DNA from: DATGYC01 sp035298385
GTDB taxonomy: Bacteria > Bacillota > Sulfobacillia > Symbiobacteriales > Symbiobacteriaceae
DNA length: 24,288 bases
Assembly (NCBI GenBank): GCA_035298385.1
Contig: DATGYC010000203.1
Location: 1 to 24,288 of the forward strand
Reading direction: 5' to 3'
Of the stretch, positions 6,521-14,398 are shown one piece after another. The notes beneath the pieces were generated by a model, which ran no database searches, had not been told where the DNA came from, and saw nothing but the letters and a program-made list of their open reading frames with translations. Every line of letters begins with the position of its first letter. Position 1 is the stretch's first letter. Both the position numbers and the translations under genes were made by a program.

Positions 6521-6844
6521 GTGACCGATGGCAACGACGCCTTGTTGGAGGCGCTGCGACTCAGGAAGATGAAGGTTGAGACAACGCCGCTCAATCTGGT
6601 GGAGAAGAGCGTCACCGGGATCGGCAACCTGGACGGGATGACGGTCGACCTGACGGTCAACTGCATCTCGGGGATGCCGGCGGAGAGTGCGGGCGCCCTC
6701 ATCATCGAGGGGAACCTAGCTGCCCTTCTGGCCGTGCTCGAACGAGTCTGGCCAGGTCCGCCGGGACAGCGGGAGATCCTCTCCCCCGGGCGCCAGTCCT
6801 GGCCAGAGGGTGAGCGCCCCACACCCATCAAAAAGAGCGACTAA
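6521..6844 (+). CDS. Small protein of unknown function (107 aa)
   Basis: I do not recognise this protein. The start is fixed by AGGAGGT (6507-6513) 7 nt before GTG 6521. The frame continues further upstream without a better signal. The first ~75 residues look folded and acidic/hydrophobic (VTDGNDALLEALRLRKMKVE, then a beta-rich stretch with NLDGMTVDLTVNCISG). Residues ~76-107 are Pro/Gly-rich with a basic end and look disordered. There is no signal peptide or membrane segment. It is divergent from pstS and followed directly by a terminator, so it is a single-gene unit. The minus-strand frame over it (6328-6831) has no ribosome binding site and is regarded as a shadow. Confidence 0.7.
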   Translation: MTDGNDALLEALRLRKMKVETTPLNLVEKSVTGIGNLDGMTVDLTVNCISGMPAESAGALIIEGNLAALLAVLERVWPGPPGQREILSPGRQSWPEGERPTPIKKSD

Positions 6845-6849
6845 TACAG

Positions 6850-6880
6850 GAATCCCCCCGCTCTACCAGCAGGGGGATTC
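6850..6880 (+). terminator. Terminator after the 107-aa gene
   Basis: A 9-bp stem GAATCCCCC (6850-6858) / GGGGGATTC (6872-6880), with GCT/AGC pairing extending it inside the loop, followed by TCTCTTT. It lies 5 bp after the stop codon. On the minus strand it also sits just past the stop of the P-loop protein but lacks a U-tract there. Confidence 0.75.
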
Positions 6881-6885
6881 TCTCT

Positions 6886-7698
6886 TTAGTCGAGCGCTAA
6901 TCTGCGAGCATCCATATTGATCTCCAAGACATTCAGCGCCGTCATGTGCTCGATCTCCTGGGCCACCAGGCGCTGCGCCTCCAGCATGGCCGGCCAGATT
7001 GCGAAGCCGTTCCGGACAGAGAGGTCCATCTCGACGAGAACGCCGTCCTGCCGGCTCTCGACCACGACCTTACCGACCTTGCCGATCCCCTGGACCTGCT
7101 CCGCCGTGTGGGAAGCGATCGCGGCAACCACGTGGTCGGCGATGAAGAACTTGCCCAGCGAGCTAAAGGTAGGCCGGACAACCGACTTCTCGACCGAGAG
7201 CAGTTCGTCTTGCTCCCGGCTTAGGAGGAAGCGGAGCGGGTCGACCATGTAACCCGAGAAGGTCTTTTTCACCTCGAAGGTGGGCGCCGGAATGACGTGC
7301 TTCCCTTCCTGGTGCCGCTTCCGGCGGGCGAGCCGCATCTGGGCGGGAGTGGCGATCTCCTCGATCCGCACGATCAGATCCGGGTGGGGCAGGTCCAGGG
7401 CGTTGCAGATCTTAACGATCATCTCCTCGGAGGTGCCCAGGACGAGGACCCGCTTGGGTTTGTCACTCCAGAGGGCGACCCGGACCTCCTCGCGGTGTTC
7501 CGGATCGAGGAAGATCGCTCGCCGGACGGCTGCCATCTTGTTCGCCTCGCGCTTCGCGGAGGAGCCAGCGAGGATCTTACCGTCGCGGATCAGGAGGCCG
7601 TCATCAATGATCGCATCGCAGCCGTGCCGGTACGCGACCATACCCGCCCGGTGCGACTTCCCGCTCCCGGCCGGGCCTATCAGGGTGACTACCTCCAC
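6886..7698 (-). CDS. P-loop NTPase fused to an Asp23/Gls24-like domain
   Basis: About 270 aa. The N-terminal part is a P-loop nucleotide-binding domain with Walker A GPAGSGKS at residues 8-15 and a hydrophobic strand RVLVLGTSEEM later. A basic linker with RLARRKRHQEGKH follows. Residues ~182-265 resemble the Asp23/Gls24 (DUF322) fold: FFIADHVVAAIASHTAEQV, a central beta strand pair and a final VLEINMDARRL, as in YloU/AmaP-type envelope-stress proteins. I choose GTG 7698 because GGGGGAGG stands before it; GTG 7722 in frame adds 8 residues before the P-loop. No membrane segment is seen. The gene is monocistronic between two terminators. Function is unknown; an ATP-dependent envelope or stress role is only a guess. 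Confidence 0.75.
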   Translation of the reverse strand: MEVVTLIGPAGSGKSHRAGMVAYRHGCDAIIDDGLLIRDGKILAGSSAKREANKMAAVRRAIFLDPEHREEVRVALWSDKPKRVLVLGTSEEMIVKICNALDLPHPDLIVRIEEIATPAQMRLARRKRHQEGKHVIPAPTFEVKKTFSGYMVDPLRFLLSREQDELLSVEKSVVRPTFSSLGKFFIADHVVAAIASHTAEQVQGIGKVGKVVVESRQDGVLVEMDLSVRNGFAIWPAMLEAQRLVAQEIEHMTALNVLEINMDARRLALD

Positions 7699-7741
7699 GA
7701 TGCTGACCTCCCCCGTAGGCACTGTTACCTTTTACCATAGC

Positions 7742-7779
7742 AAAAAGGGGCGCCCCCTCGCAAGAGTGGGGCGCCCCTT
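7742..7779 (-). terminator. Terminator of the M3 peptidase gene
   Basis: On the minus strand, 7779-7768 pairs perfectly with 7756-7745 (12 bp, core GGCGCC on both arms), followed by a run of five T. It lies 4 bp after the stop codon at 7784. An ideal intrinsic terminator. Confidence 0.9.
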
Positions 7780-7783
7780 CGTC

Positions 7784-9571
7784 TTACTTCTCCGTCAGCG
7801 ACAGGAAGAGCTCCGCATCCGAGAGAGCCATCTGCGTGCCCGCGATCCAGAACTCCGGCTGGGTCAGATCCACGCCCAGGTGGCGCTTCGCCAACTCCTC
7901 AACCGTCATCCGGCCCGTGTCACGCAGCAGGTCGACGTACTTCGACTCGAAGGACGGCCCCTCCTGACGCGCCTGCTGGTAGATGCCGTTGCTGAAGAGG
8001 TAGCCGAAGCAGTACGGGAAGTTGTAGAACGGCACAGAGGTCCCATAGAAGTGGCCCTTGGAGGCCCAGAAGAGCGGCTCCACCTCAGAGAGGGCGCCGT
8101 TGTACCAGTCGTTCAGGGTCGCCTCCATCAGCGCGGAGATCCGCTCGACCGAGACCGGCCCCTTCGCCCGTTCCGCATAGAAGGCCTTCTCAAAGTAGAA
8201 GCGAGCTGGGATGTTCATCAGGTAGGCCGTCGCATCCTCCAACCGGTTGGAGAGGAGTGCGAGCTTCTCCTCACGGGTCGCGGCATGCTCGATCGCTGCG
8301 GAGGAGACGATCAACTCAGCGAAGGTCGAGGCCGTCTCGGCCACGTTCATGGCGTACTCCTGCGCCATCGGCGGCAGGTCCCACATCACCTCGGTGTGGT
8401 AGGCATGGCCTAGCTCATGCGCCAGCGTCCCATTGCCGCCCGCATCGCCCGAGAAGGTCATGAAGATACGAGACTCCTGGGCGAGCGGGAAGGGGGTCAT
8501 AAAGCCGCCCGGCATCTTGTTCGGCCGGTCCTCTACCTCGATCCAGCGGTTGTTGAAGGCACGAGCCGCAAAGTTGGCCATGCGGGGGGAGAAGCGGTTA
8601 AACTGCTCCACGATAAACGTGGCCGCCTCGTCATAGCTGACTTTGCGGGTCGACTCAAAGAGGGGGGCGTCCCGGTCATACCAAGCGAGCTTCTCCAGGC
8701 CCAGGAGCTGCGCCTTGCGCTCCAGGAACTTGGTCATCGTCCCGCGGGCCAACTTGGCCGCATGGAACATCGCCTCCAGGGAGGCCTCGCTCATCCGGTT
8801 GATCGAGAGCGGCTCCTTCAGGATGGAATCCCAACCGCGATGCTTATAAAGGCCCAGGCGGAAACCAGACAGGCTGTTCAGGGTGTGGCCGATCAGCTCG
8901 GACTCCTTCCCCCAGGCGGCCTTCCAGCTCTCCCAGGTCCGCTGGCGTAGCGCACGGTCCGGCTCATGGAACTTGTTCGTCGCCTGCCCGACGGAGAGCT
9001 CCTCCACCTTGCCATCGATCTCAACCGGAATGACGATCCGGCCAACGATCTGGTCATAGAGGGCGCCCCAGCCATGGTAGCCGTCAACGGCAAGGTCCAC
9101 CGCCAGGACCTCCTGACTGGCCGGCATCTTGTCGACGGCCTTCTCCCGGATCTCATTCAGGTTCCAGGTGATCGCCTGAAGCGACGGCTGAGCGAGGATC
9201 GCCTCCCAGTGCTCCTGGGTCGCCTCCTTGGACGCCGCCTCAATCCGAACGGAGATGTTACCTAACGCAGCGCCCACCTGTGCGCACTTGGCGTAGGCCA
9301 ACTTCGCCTCGGTATCCTTCGTATCCTGAGCCGTAGCGCAACCCGTGTACGAATAGGCCTGGAAGACCTTGCGGGACGCCTCTTGCATGCCGAGGACCAC
9401 GCTGGCCCACATCTCAGGGGCGCTATCGGACGTTAGGGCGACGGCCTGCTCCGTCACCGCTGCTAGTTCCGCATCCAGGTTTGCAAGGAACTCCTTGAAC
9501 TCCGGGGAGCCGCAGCCACCCGGGATGATCCGCTCCAGGTCCCACGTCTGAACGAGCTTCTCAGCAAGCAC
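7784..9571 (-). CDS. M3-family oligoendopeptidase (PepF-like)
   Basis: A 595-aa cytoplasmic zinc metallopeptidase that degrades short peptides. The thermolysin-type zinc motif HELGH is at residues 385-389 (TLAHELGHAYHTEV), and the third ligand Glu is at ~412 (NVAETASTFAE), as in family M3. The remainder is largely helical, with the closing segment NFPYCFGYLFSNGIYQQA typical of the PepF/M3 clade 3 peptidases. The frame is open to 9667, but AAAGGAGTG precedes GTG 9571, and the upstream residues look non-coding, so 9571 is preferred. It is divergent from asnB over ~100 bp. No signal peptide. Confidence 0.92.
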   Translation of the reverse strand: MLAEKLVQTWDLERIIPGGCGSPEFKEFLANLDAELAAVTEQAVALTSDSAPEMWASVVLGMQEASRKVFQAYSYTGCATAQDTKDTEAKLAYAKCAQVGAALGNISVRIEAASKEATQEHWEAILAQPSLQAITWNLNEIREKAVDKMPASQEVLAVDLAVDGYHGWGALYDQIVGRIVIPVEIDGKVEELSVGQATNKFHEPDRALRQRTWESWKAAWGKESELIGHTLNSLSGFRLGLYKHRGWDSILKEPLSINRMSEASLEAMFHAAKLARGTMTKFLERKAQLLGLEKLAWYDRDAPLFESTRKVSYDEAATFIVEQFNRFSPRMANFAARAFNNRWIEVEDRPNKMPGGFMTPFPLAQESRIFMTFSGDAGGNGTLAHELGHAYHTEVMWDLPPMAQEYAMNVAETASTFAELIVSSAAIEHAATREEKLALLSNRLEDATAYLMNIPARFYFEKAFYAERAKGPVSVERISALMEATLNDWYNGALSEVEPLFWASKGHFYGTSVPFYNFPYCFGYLFSNGIYQQARQEGPSFESKYVDLLRDTGRMTVEELAKRHLGVDLTQPEFWIAGTQMALSDAELFLSLTEK

Positions 9572-9672
9572 GAACCAACACTCCTTTACAAATCTCCACG
9601 CACAACGGGAGACCACCCGAGTAGGATAGACGGAAGCGCCCGTACTCCGACCTGCGGGGGGATGCAATACCC

Positions 9673-11514
9673 ATGTGCGGGATTACCGGCTGGATCGATT
9701 GGCATCAGGATTTGACCCAATCCGTCTCGACCATTGAACAGATGATCGCCACGCTGGAGCGCCGCGGCCCAGATGCCAAGGGACTCTGGCTCTCTTCCGT
9801 TGCGGCCCTTGGTCACCGGCGCCTGACGGTCGTCGACCCGGTGGGGGGCGCCCAGCCCATGCTCCGGCGGGCTGGCGAGAAGCTTTACATCCTCGTCTAC
9901 AACGGGGAACTGTACAATACCCCCGAACTCCGGTCTGATCTAGAGGCCCGGGGGCACCAGTTCCAGGGCAGTTCCGACACGGAGGTTCTGCTCGCCGCCT
10001 ACATCGAGTGGGGCGCCCCCTGTGTGGAGCGGCTGAACGGCATCTTCGCCTTCGCCATCTGGAATGAGGCCGACCAAGAACTCTTTCTGGCCCGGGATCG
10101 TTTCGGCGTAAAGCCCCTGTTCTACACCCAGCGCGGGACCTCCTTCCTGTTCGGTTCTGAATTGAAGGCCCTTTTAGCCAATCCGCTCGTACCGGCGCGG
10201 CTCGACCGGGAGGGGCTTAGCGAGATCCTCTTCCTGGGCCCCTCTCGCACGCCGGGCTCGGGCGTCTTCCAAGGGATCGAGGAGCTACGGCCCGGTCACC
10301 TGATGAAGCTGACTCGGGATCGCCTAACCATCCGCTCCTTCTGGCAGTTGGAGAGCCGGCCCCATACGGACGACCTCCCGACCACGGTCTCCACCGTCCG
10401 GGACTTGGTTCAGGATGCGATCACGCGTCAACTCGTCTCCGACGTACCGCTCGCTACCCTACTCTCCGGCGGACTCGACTCCTCCTCGATCACCGCCGTC
10501 GCAGCCCGGGCCTACCAGCGAGAGGGGCGCCCCCCGCTCCACACTTGGTCGATCGACTACGTTGACAACGACCAGCACTTCCAAGCGAACGCCTTCCAGC
10601 CGAACGCCGACGCTCCGTTCATCAAACAGGTCTCCAGCTTCCTGGGCTCCACCCATCATGATATCCTGATCGACACCCCGGAGCTGGTGGGCGCCCTTCA
10701 GGCGGCCACGCTCGCCCGTGACCTGCCCGGGATGGCTGACGTAGACGCCTCCCTCCTCCTCTTCTGCCGGGCGATCAAGGAGCAGTATACGGTCGTCCTC
10801 TCCGGCGAATGTGCGGATGAGGTCTTCGGCGGCTATCCCTGGTTCCACAAACCCGAGGCCTTGACCGGTCGCTCCTTCCCCTGGGTGCGCTCCCTGCCCG
10901 AGCGGGTCGCCCTCCTAAAGCCAGAGTGGCAGAGGCTGGACGCCGCCGGCTTCGTCCAGGAGCGGTACGAGGCGACGGTCGCCAAATGCCCCAAACTCCT
11001 GGGTGAGGATCCCTGGGAGGCCCGTCGGCGAGAGATGTTCTACCTGAACCTGCAATGGTTCATGGCGACCCTGCTTGACCGGAAGGACCGGATGTCCATG
11101 GCAGCCGGTCTGGAGGCTCGCGTCCCCTTCTGCGACCATCGGATCGTCGAGTACGTCTGGAACATCCCCTGGGCGATGAAGACAGCGGGCGACCAGGAGA
11201 AGGGCGTACTCCGCATGGCAATGGAGGGTCTCCTACCGGACGAGATCATCTACCGGAAGAAGTCGCCCTACCCGAAGACGCACAACCCGGCCTACTATCG
11301 GGCGGTCCGGGACTGGGCGCTCGAGCTACTGGATGATCGCACCTCACCGCTGCACCAGATCTGGGATGTCACCAAGATTCGAGAGTTGGCGGGTCAGGAT
11401 GCCTCAGCGGCGGGCCTCCCCTGGTTCGGCCAGTTGATGGGCACCGCCCAGTTCTTCGCCTTCCTCGGCCAGGTCGACACCTGGATGCGCCATTACAAGG
11501 TAGAGTTGGTCTAG
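9673..11514 (+). CDS. asnB: Asparagine synthetase, glutamine-hydrolysing
   Basis: A 613-aa two-domain enzyme making asparagine from aspartate, ATP and glutamine amide nitrogen. Cys2 of MCGITGW is the Ntn-type glutaminase nucleophile exposed after Met removal; RRGPDAKG, VYNGELYN and SSDTEVL are further glutaminase motifs. The synthetase domain has the PP-loop SGGLDSS at 265-271 and SGECADEVFGGYPWF. Length matches Bacillus AsnB/AsnO types (~610-630 aa), whose members differ in growth-phase use; which one this is cannot be told. ATG 9673 has GGGGGGAT upstream. Single-gene unit closed by a GGCGCC terminator. Confidence 0.93.
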   Translation: MCGITGWIDWHQDLTQSVSTIEQMIATLERRGPDAKGLWLSSVAALGHRRLTVVDPVGGAQPMLRRAGEKLYILVYNGELYNTPELRSDLEARGHQFQGSSDTEVLLAAYIEWGAPCVERLNGIFAFAIWNEADQELFLARDRFGVKPLFYTQRGTSFLFGSELKALLANPLVPARLDREGLSEILFLGPSRTPGSGVFQGIEELRPGHLMKLTRDRLTIRSFWQLESRPHTDDLPTTVSTVRDLVQDAITRQLVSDVPLATLLSGGLDSSSITAVAARAYQREGRPPLHTWSIDYVDNDQHFQANAFQPNADAPFIKQVSSFLGSTHHDILIDTPELVGALQAATLARDLPGMADVDASLLLFCRAIKEQYTVVLSGECADEVFGGYPWFHKPEALTGRSFPWVRSLPERVALLKPEWQRLDAAGFVQERYEATVAKCPKLLGEDPWEARRREMFYLNLQWFMATLLDRKDRMSMAAGLEARVPFCDHRIVEYVWNIPWAMKTAGDQEKGVLRMAMEGLLPDEIIYRKKSPYPKTHNPAYYRAVRDWALELLDDRTSPLHQIWDVTKIRELAGQDASAAGLPWFGQLMGTAQFFAFLGQVDTWMRHYKVELV

Positions 11515-11523
11515 AAACGAGAA

Positions 11524-11547
11524 AGGCGCCCTCGCCGTGGGGCGCCT
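11524..11547 (+). terminator. Terminator after asnB
   Basis: AGGCGCCC (11524-11531) pairs with GGGCGCCT (11540-11547) around an 8-nt loop, followed by CTTCCTGTG. It starts 9 bp after the stop codon. The U-tract is poor, so efficiency is uncertain. Confidence 0.65.
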
Positions 11548-11633
11548 CTTCCTGTGCGTTACTCACGGCCCCTTGTCTTTTCCATGCCAGACCCGTAGGC
11601 TGGAAGGAAGCAACTAAATGGAGGCGCCCTTCC

Positions 11634-12593
11634 ATGCTGACCCTTACCTTCCGCCCGCTCGAGGTCTGCGACCCCCAGCCTCTCCACCTAGACCAGATCC
11701 CGGCGGTGACCGCCGATCTGCTCGCTGACCTCACCCAGGCCGAGATCGTCACCACGGTCACGCCCATCCTAGGCGACGAGGGCCAAGAGGTCGCCCGCCA
11801 GATCCGCTGGCACACCTACGCCACCCGGGACCGTCTGGTGATCGAGTCCACCTGGCATTTCGACCAGCAGACCATCGTCTTCGACGCCATCCAGGCGGCC
11901 GTCGACTACCACCGCTTCGCTGCCATCTGGACGCTCTGCCAGCATGGCGCCCGGGCCGGCTACACGTGGGCCGCCGCCTGGTGGGAGGGTTCCGACGATC
12001 CCGTTCTCGACAACCTCTGGTTCTCCGACGCTGACGAGCTCTGGCGCAAGAGCGAGGAGTCGATCATGCCCCCCTTCGGGCGCCGGGAGCTCAAGAACGG
12101 TCTCGTCCTAGAGTGGCTTCACCCCTCGGTCAAGATCATGAAGCGCCTCGTCTACTTCGCCGAGGAGTGCAAGATCGACTGGGAATCCCTCATCATTGAG
12201 GACCTGATGACCAACACCCCTGCTACCTACCTGGAATTGCGGGATGGGCGAAACACCGTCGCCCTCGCCCGCGTCCTCATGTCACGCTACCTTCCGGGCA
12301 TGGAGGGCTACGACCCGCGCTCCAAGCGCCCGGCCGTCGAACTGGAGATCGAGTCCTTTGAGGTCCACCCCAACTCCCAAGGAAAGCGCTACGGCGCCGT
12401 CCTGGTTGATGCGGTGCAGGCGCTCCGGCGCCCGGTCTCCACGCTCGATACCTACCGCCGCGCCCAGCCCTTCTGGCAGCGGATGGGCTTTATTCGCAAC
12501 CCGGCCCGCTCGACCCGCGAAGACTCGAACATCTTTGAATGGACCCCCTCCTTCGGTGAGGCCGTCAAGAGCCGCACCGATGAGGATGAATAA
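11634..12593 (+). CDS. Uncharacterised protein with C-terminal GNAT-like domain
   Basis: A 319-aa soluble protein. Residues ~235-290 look like a GNAT acetyltransferase core: a beta strand (ELEIESFEV) leading into motif A VHPNSQGKRYGAVLVDAV (244-261), where Q/R-x-x-G-x-G/A binds acetyl-CoA pantetheine, then the typical GNAT tail PFWQRMGF. Residues 1-230 (Trp- and His-rich around 95-135 and 155-190) match no family I know. ATG 11634 is set by GGAGGCG 6 nt upstream. A weak TTGTCT-17-TAGGCT promoter candidate lies at 11573-11601. It is followed after 15 bp by a phosphatase that also carries a GNAT-like tail, so the two form a unit. Substrate unknown. Confidence 0.7.
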   Translation: MLTLTFRPLEVCDPQPLHLDQIPAVTADLLADLTQAEIVTTVTPILGDEGQEVARQIRWHTYATRDRLVIESTWHFDQQTIVFDAIQAAVDYHRFAAIWTLCQHGARAGYTWAAAWWEGSDDPVLDNLWFSDADELWRKSEESIMPPFGRRELKNGLVLEWLHPSVKIMKRLVYFAEECKIDWESLIIEDLMTNTPATYLELRDGRNTVALARVLMSRYLPGMEGYDPRSKRPAVELEIESFEVHPNSQGKRYGAVLVDAVQALRRPVSTLDTYRRAQPFWQRMGFIRNPARSTREDSNIFEWTPSFGEAVKSRTDEDE

Positions 12594-12608
12594 GGAGCGT
12601 ATCACCAG

Positions 12609-13478
12609 ATGAAGACCACCCTCGCCCTCGTCCGCCATGGTGTCACCGAATGGAACTACTCCGGCCGTGCCCAGGGGCACGTTGATATCCCCCTCAGCGC
12701 CGAGGGCCACCACCAAGCCGAATTGGTCGCTCAAAGCCTCGCCAACGAGTCCTGGGACGCCATCTACGCCTCCGACCTCTCCCGTGCCAGGCAGACCGCT
12801 GAGGCGATCGGCCGGGCCCTGGATCTCCCCGTCAAGACCGATCCCCGGCTCCGCGAGCGCTTCATGGGTCAGGCTGAAGGCATGACCCACTGGGACCGGA
12901 ACGATCGCTGGCCTGGTCTCACCTTCATGGAACTTCCGGAGGTCGAACAGGATGATCTTCTGGCCGAGCGTTCCGTCGCAGCCGTCCAGGCTCTCGCCGA
13001 GCAGCATGCAGGCGAGCGACTGATCTGCGTCGCCCACGGTGCCTTCATTCACCTCTTCCTCGAGGCGGTCGCACCCGACTCGGGCTACGGCTGGCGGCAG
13101 CGGAATACCGCCATCACGGTGGTCGAGTGGGACGGTGCGCAGTTCCAGATCGTTCGCCCGCCTGATTTTGCCCACCTCTACCGCGACGGGGTCGAGTATA
13201 CCGGCGAGAAGAACCGCATCCGGCCAGCCCTGGTAGCCGAACTCCTTGGCGATACCTGCACCGTCGGCATCGCCGAAGCGATTCTGCAGCACGCCACGGC
13301 TGTCGAGGGCGCCTGGTCGTCCGATGACCAGTTCGTCGGCTTCGCTCGGGCCTTCACGGATGGTGTCCGCTTTGGTCACATTGACATCCTCGCCACCGCC
13401 CCCGGCTTCGATCATGTGCAGGCGATCCTGGTGGAGCGTCTTCAGACCCGCTACCCCAACGTCACCTTCACGCGCTAA
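12609..13478 (+). CDS. Histidine phosphatase with degenerate GNAT-like tail
   Basis: 289 aa. Residues 1-205 are a complete histidine phosphatase (phosphoglycerate mutase-like) domain: LVRHGVTEWN with catalytic His10, DLSRARQTAE (Arg61), acid residue in LRERFMGQAEG, and second His143 in CVAHGAF. Residues ~218-285 resemble GNAT proteins: QFVGFARAFTDGVRFGHIDI matches the usual LVGFARVVTDG strand pair, but the next segment ATAPGFDHVQAILVERL lacks the Q/R-x-x-G-x-G/A acetyl-CoA loop. The tail is therefore probably not an active transferase, and could bind a ligand or be a relic. ATG 12609 has AAGGAG upstream; it is co-transcribed with the preceding GNAT-like gene. The phosphatase substrate is unknown. 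Confidence 0.8.
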   Translation: MKTTLALVRHGVTEWNYSGRAQGHVDIPLSAEGHHQAELVAQSLANESWDAIYASDLSRARQTAEAIGRALDLPVKTDPRLRERFMGQAEGMTHWDRNDRWPGLTFMELPEVEQDDLLAERSVAAVQALAEQHAGERLICVAHGAFIHLFLEAVAPDSGYGWRQRNTAITVVEWDGAQFQIVRPPDFAHLYRDGVEYTGEKNRIRPALVAELLGDTCTVGIAEAILQHATAVEGAWSSDDQFVGFARAFTDGVRFGHIDILATAPGFDHVQAILVERLQTRYPNVTFTR

Positions 13479-13487
13479 TTCTCCAAC

Positions 13488-13514
13488 AAACCCCTTCGCC
13501 CCCAGAAGGTGTTT
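13488..13514 (+). terminator. Possible weak terminator before spo0A
   Basis: AAACCCCTTC (13488-13497) pairs with GAAGGTGTTT (13505-13514), 9 of 10 positions as Watson-Crick pairs, around a 7-nt loop. No T-tract follows, so it may only attenuate or be fortuitous. It is the sole hairpin in the 86-bp gap; no convincing promoter for the next gene was found there. Confidence 0.35.
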
Positions 13515-13564
13515 CAAACGCAAAGTTAGGATTTCTCTACCAGGGGAACGAGGGGGGCATCCTG

Positions 13565-14314
13565 GTGGAACTGAATCGGATTACGATCCTGCTAGTTGAC
13601 GACAACAGCACCTTTCGGCGCCAATTGGCCGAGCTACTGGAGATGCAACCAGACTTCGCCCTCCTGGGGGAGGCCCGCACGGGTCTGGAGGCTCTGGAGT
13701 TGAGTGAGACCCTGCAACCAGATCTGCTTATCCTGGATGACATGCTGCCCATGCTGGACGGACTGGGGGTCCTGGGGCGCCTGAACACGGGTCGCCAGAC
13801 CCGCATCATCGCCTTGCTCTCCTGTGCCGCTGAACGGTTGGCCCAACTCTATTACACAGAGGGCGCCGATCTCTGCCTGCTCCGTCCCATCAGCCCGGAG
13901 GTCGTCCTGGAACGGGCACGCCTCCTGATGGGGTTGCGCGAGTGGCGCCCCGACCCTGTACCGCCCCGCCCGCCCACCGTGGCCGATCTGCTCAAGCGGA
14001 CGGGCATTCCCATGCACCTAGACGGCTACCACTACCTGAAGGATGCCGTCCAGTACGTCCTAGACCGTGGTGGACAGACCAGCGGCATGACCAAGGACGT
14101 CTACCCGGCCGTCGCCCGGATGTACAGCACCATCCCAGCCCGGGTCGAGCGCTCCATGCGCCATGCCATCGAAGTCGCCTGGAACCGGGCGGACCTCATG
14201 GAACTGAACCGCCTCTTCGGTGCCACGATCCACCACCGGCGGGGAAAGCCAACCAACGGGGAGTTCGTCGCCCTGCTGGCCGATCATCTCAGGAACCAGG
14301 AGAGTGCCTCCTAA
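13565..14314 (+). CDS. spo0A: Spo0A-type sporulation response regulator
   Basis: A 249-aa transcription factor. The receiver (1-125) has the acidic pair Asp12/Asp13 (LLVDDN), phosphoacceptor Asp58 in LLILDDMLP, and Ser86 at the Thr/Ser position. The near-invariant Lys of the KP motif is Arg107 (LCLLRPIS). The DNA-binding domain (142-249) is unmistakably Spo0A: MHLDGYHYLKDAV, RVERSMRHAIEVAW (recognition helix region) and GKPTNGEF. The protein is slightly shorter than the 267 aa of Bacillus Spo0A. It starts at GTG 13565 with GAGGGGGG upstream. Spo0A normally controls entry to sporulation. The usual upstream neighbour spoIVB is absent, so a second paralogue is possible. Confidence 0.88.
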   Translation: MELNRITILLVDDNSTFRRQLAELLEMQPDFALLGEARTGLEALELSETLQPDLLILDDMLPMLDGLGVLGRLNTGRQTRIIALLSCAAERLAQLYYTEGADLCLLRPISPEVVLERARLLMGLREWRPDPVPPRPPTVADLLKRTGIPMHLDGYHYLKDAVQYVLDRGGQTSGMTKDVYPAVARMYSTIPARVERSMRHAIEVAWNRADLMELNRLFGATIHHRRGKPTNGEFVALLADHLRNQESAS

Positions 14315-14347
14315 CTTGGCGCTTGCCCACTGATCTCAGCACGCGCC

Positions 14348-14387
14348 AAGGGCAACCTGCTGCGGAGCGTCCGTGCAGGTTGCCCTT
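14348..14387. terminator. Bidirectional terminator between spo0A and the 93-aa gene
   Basis: AAGGGCAACCTGC (14348-14360) and GCAGGTTGCCCTT (14375-14387) form a perfect 13-bp stem with a 14-nt loop. Both flanking genes converge on it. No strong U-tract on either side. An overlapping alternative stem (14316-14322 with 14343-14349) competes for its 5' foot. Confidence 0.7.
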
Positions 14388-14398
14388 GATGGCGATAC

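Noticed and set aside
6328..6831. 167-aa minus-strand frame over the 107-aa gene
   Set aside because: The plus-strand gene has an excellent ribosome binding site and terminator; the minus frame ends inside the pstS leader hairpin and its sequence is low-complexity.
12282..13523. 413-aa open frame on the minus strand
   Set aside because: It lies antisense to the histidine phosphatase and the end of the GNAT-like gene, has no recognisable motif or ribosome binding site, and arises from GC-rich third-position bias.
13527..13553. AGGATTT with downstream GGGAACGA, like a sigma-H promoter for spo0A
   Set aside because: The -10 element matches poorly, and the start site would fall on or after the ribosome binding site of GTG 13565.
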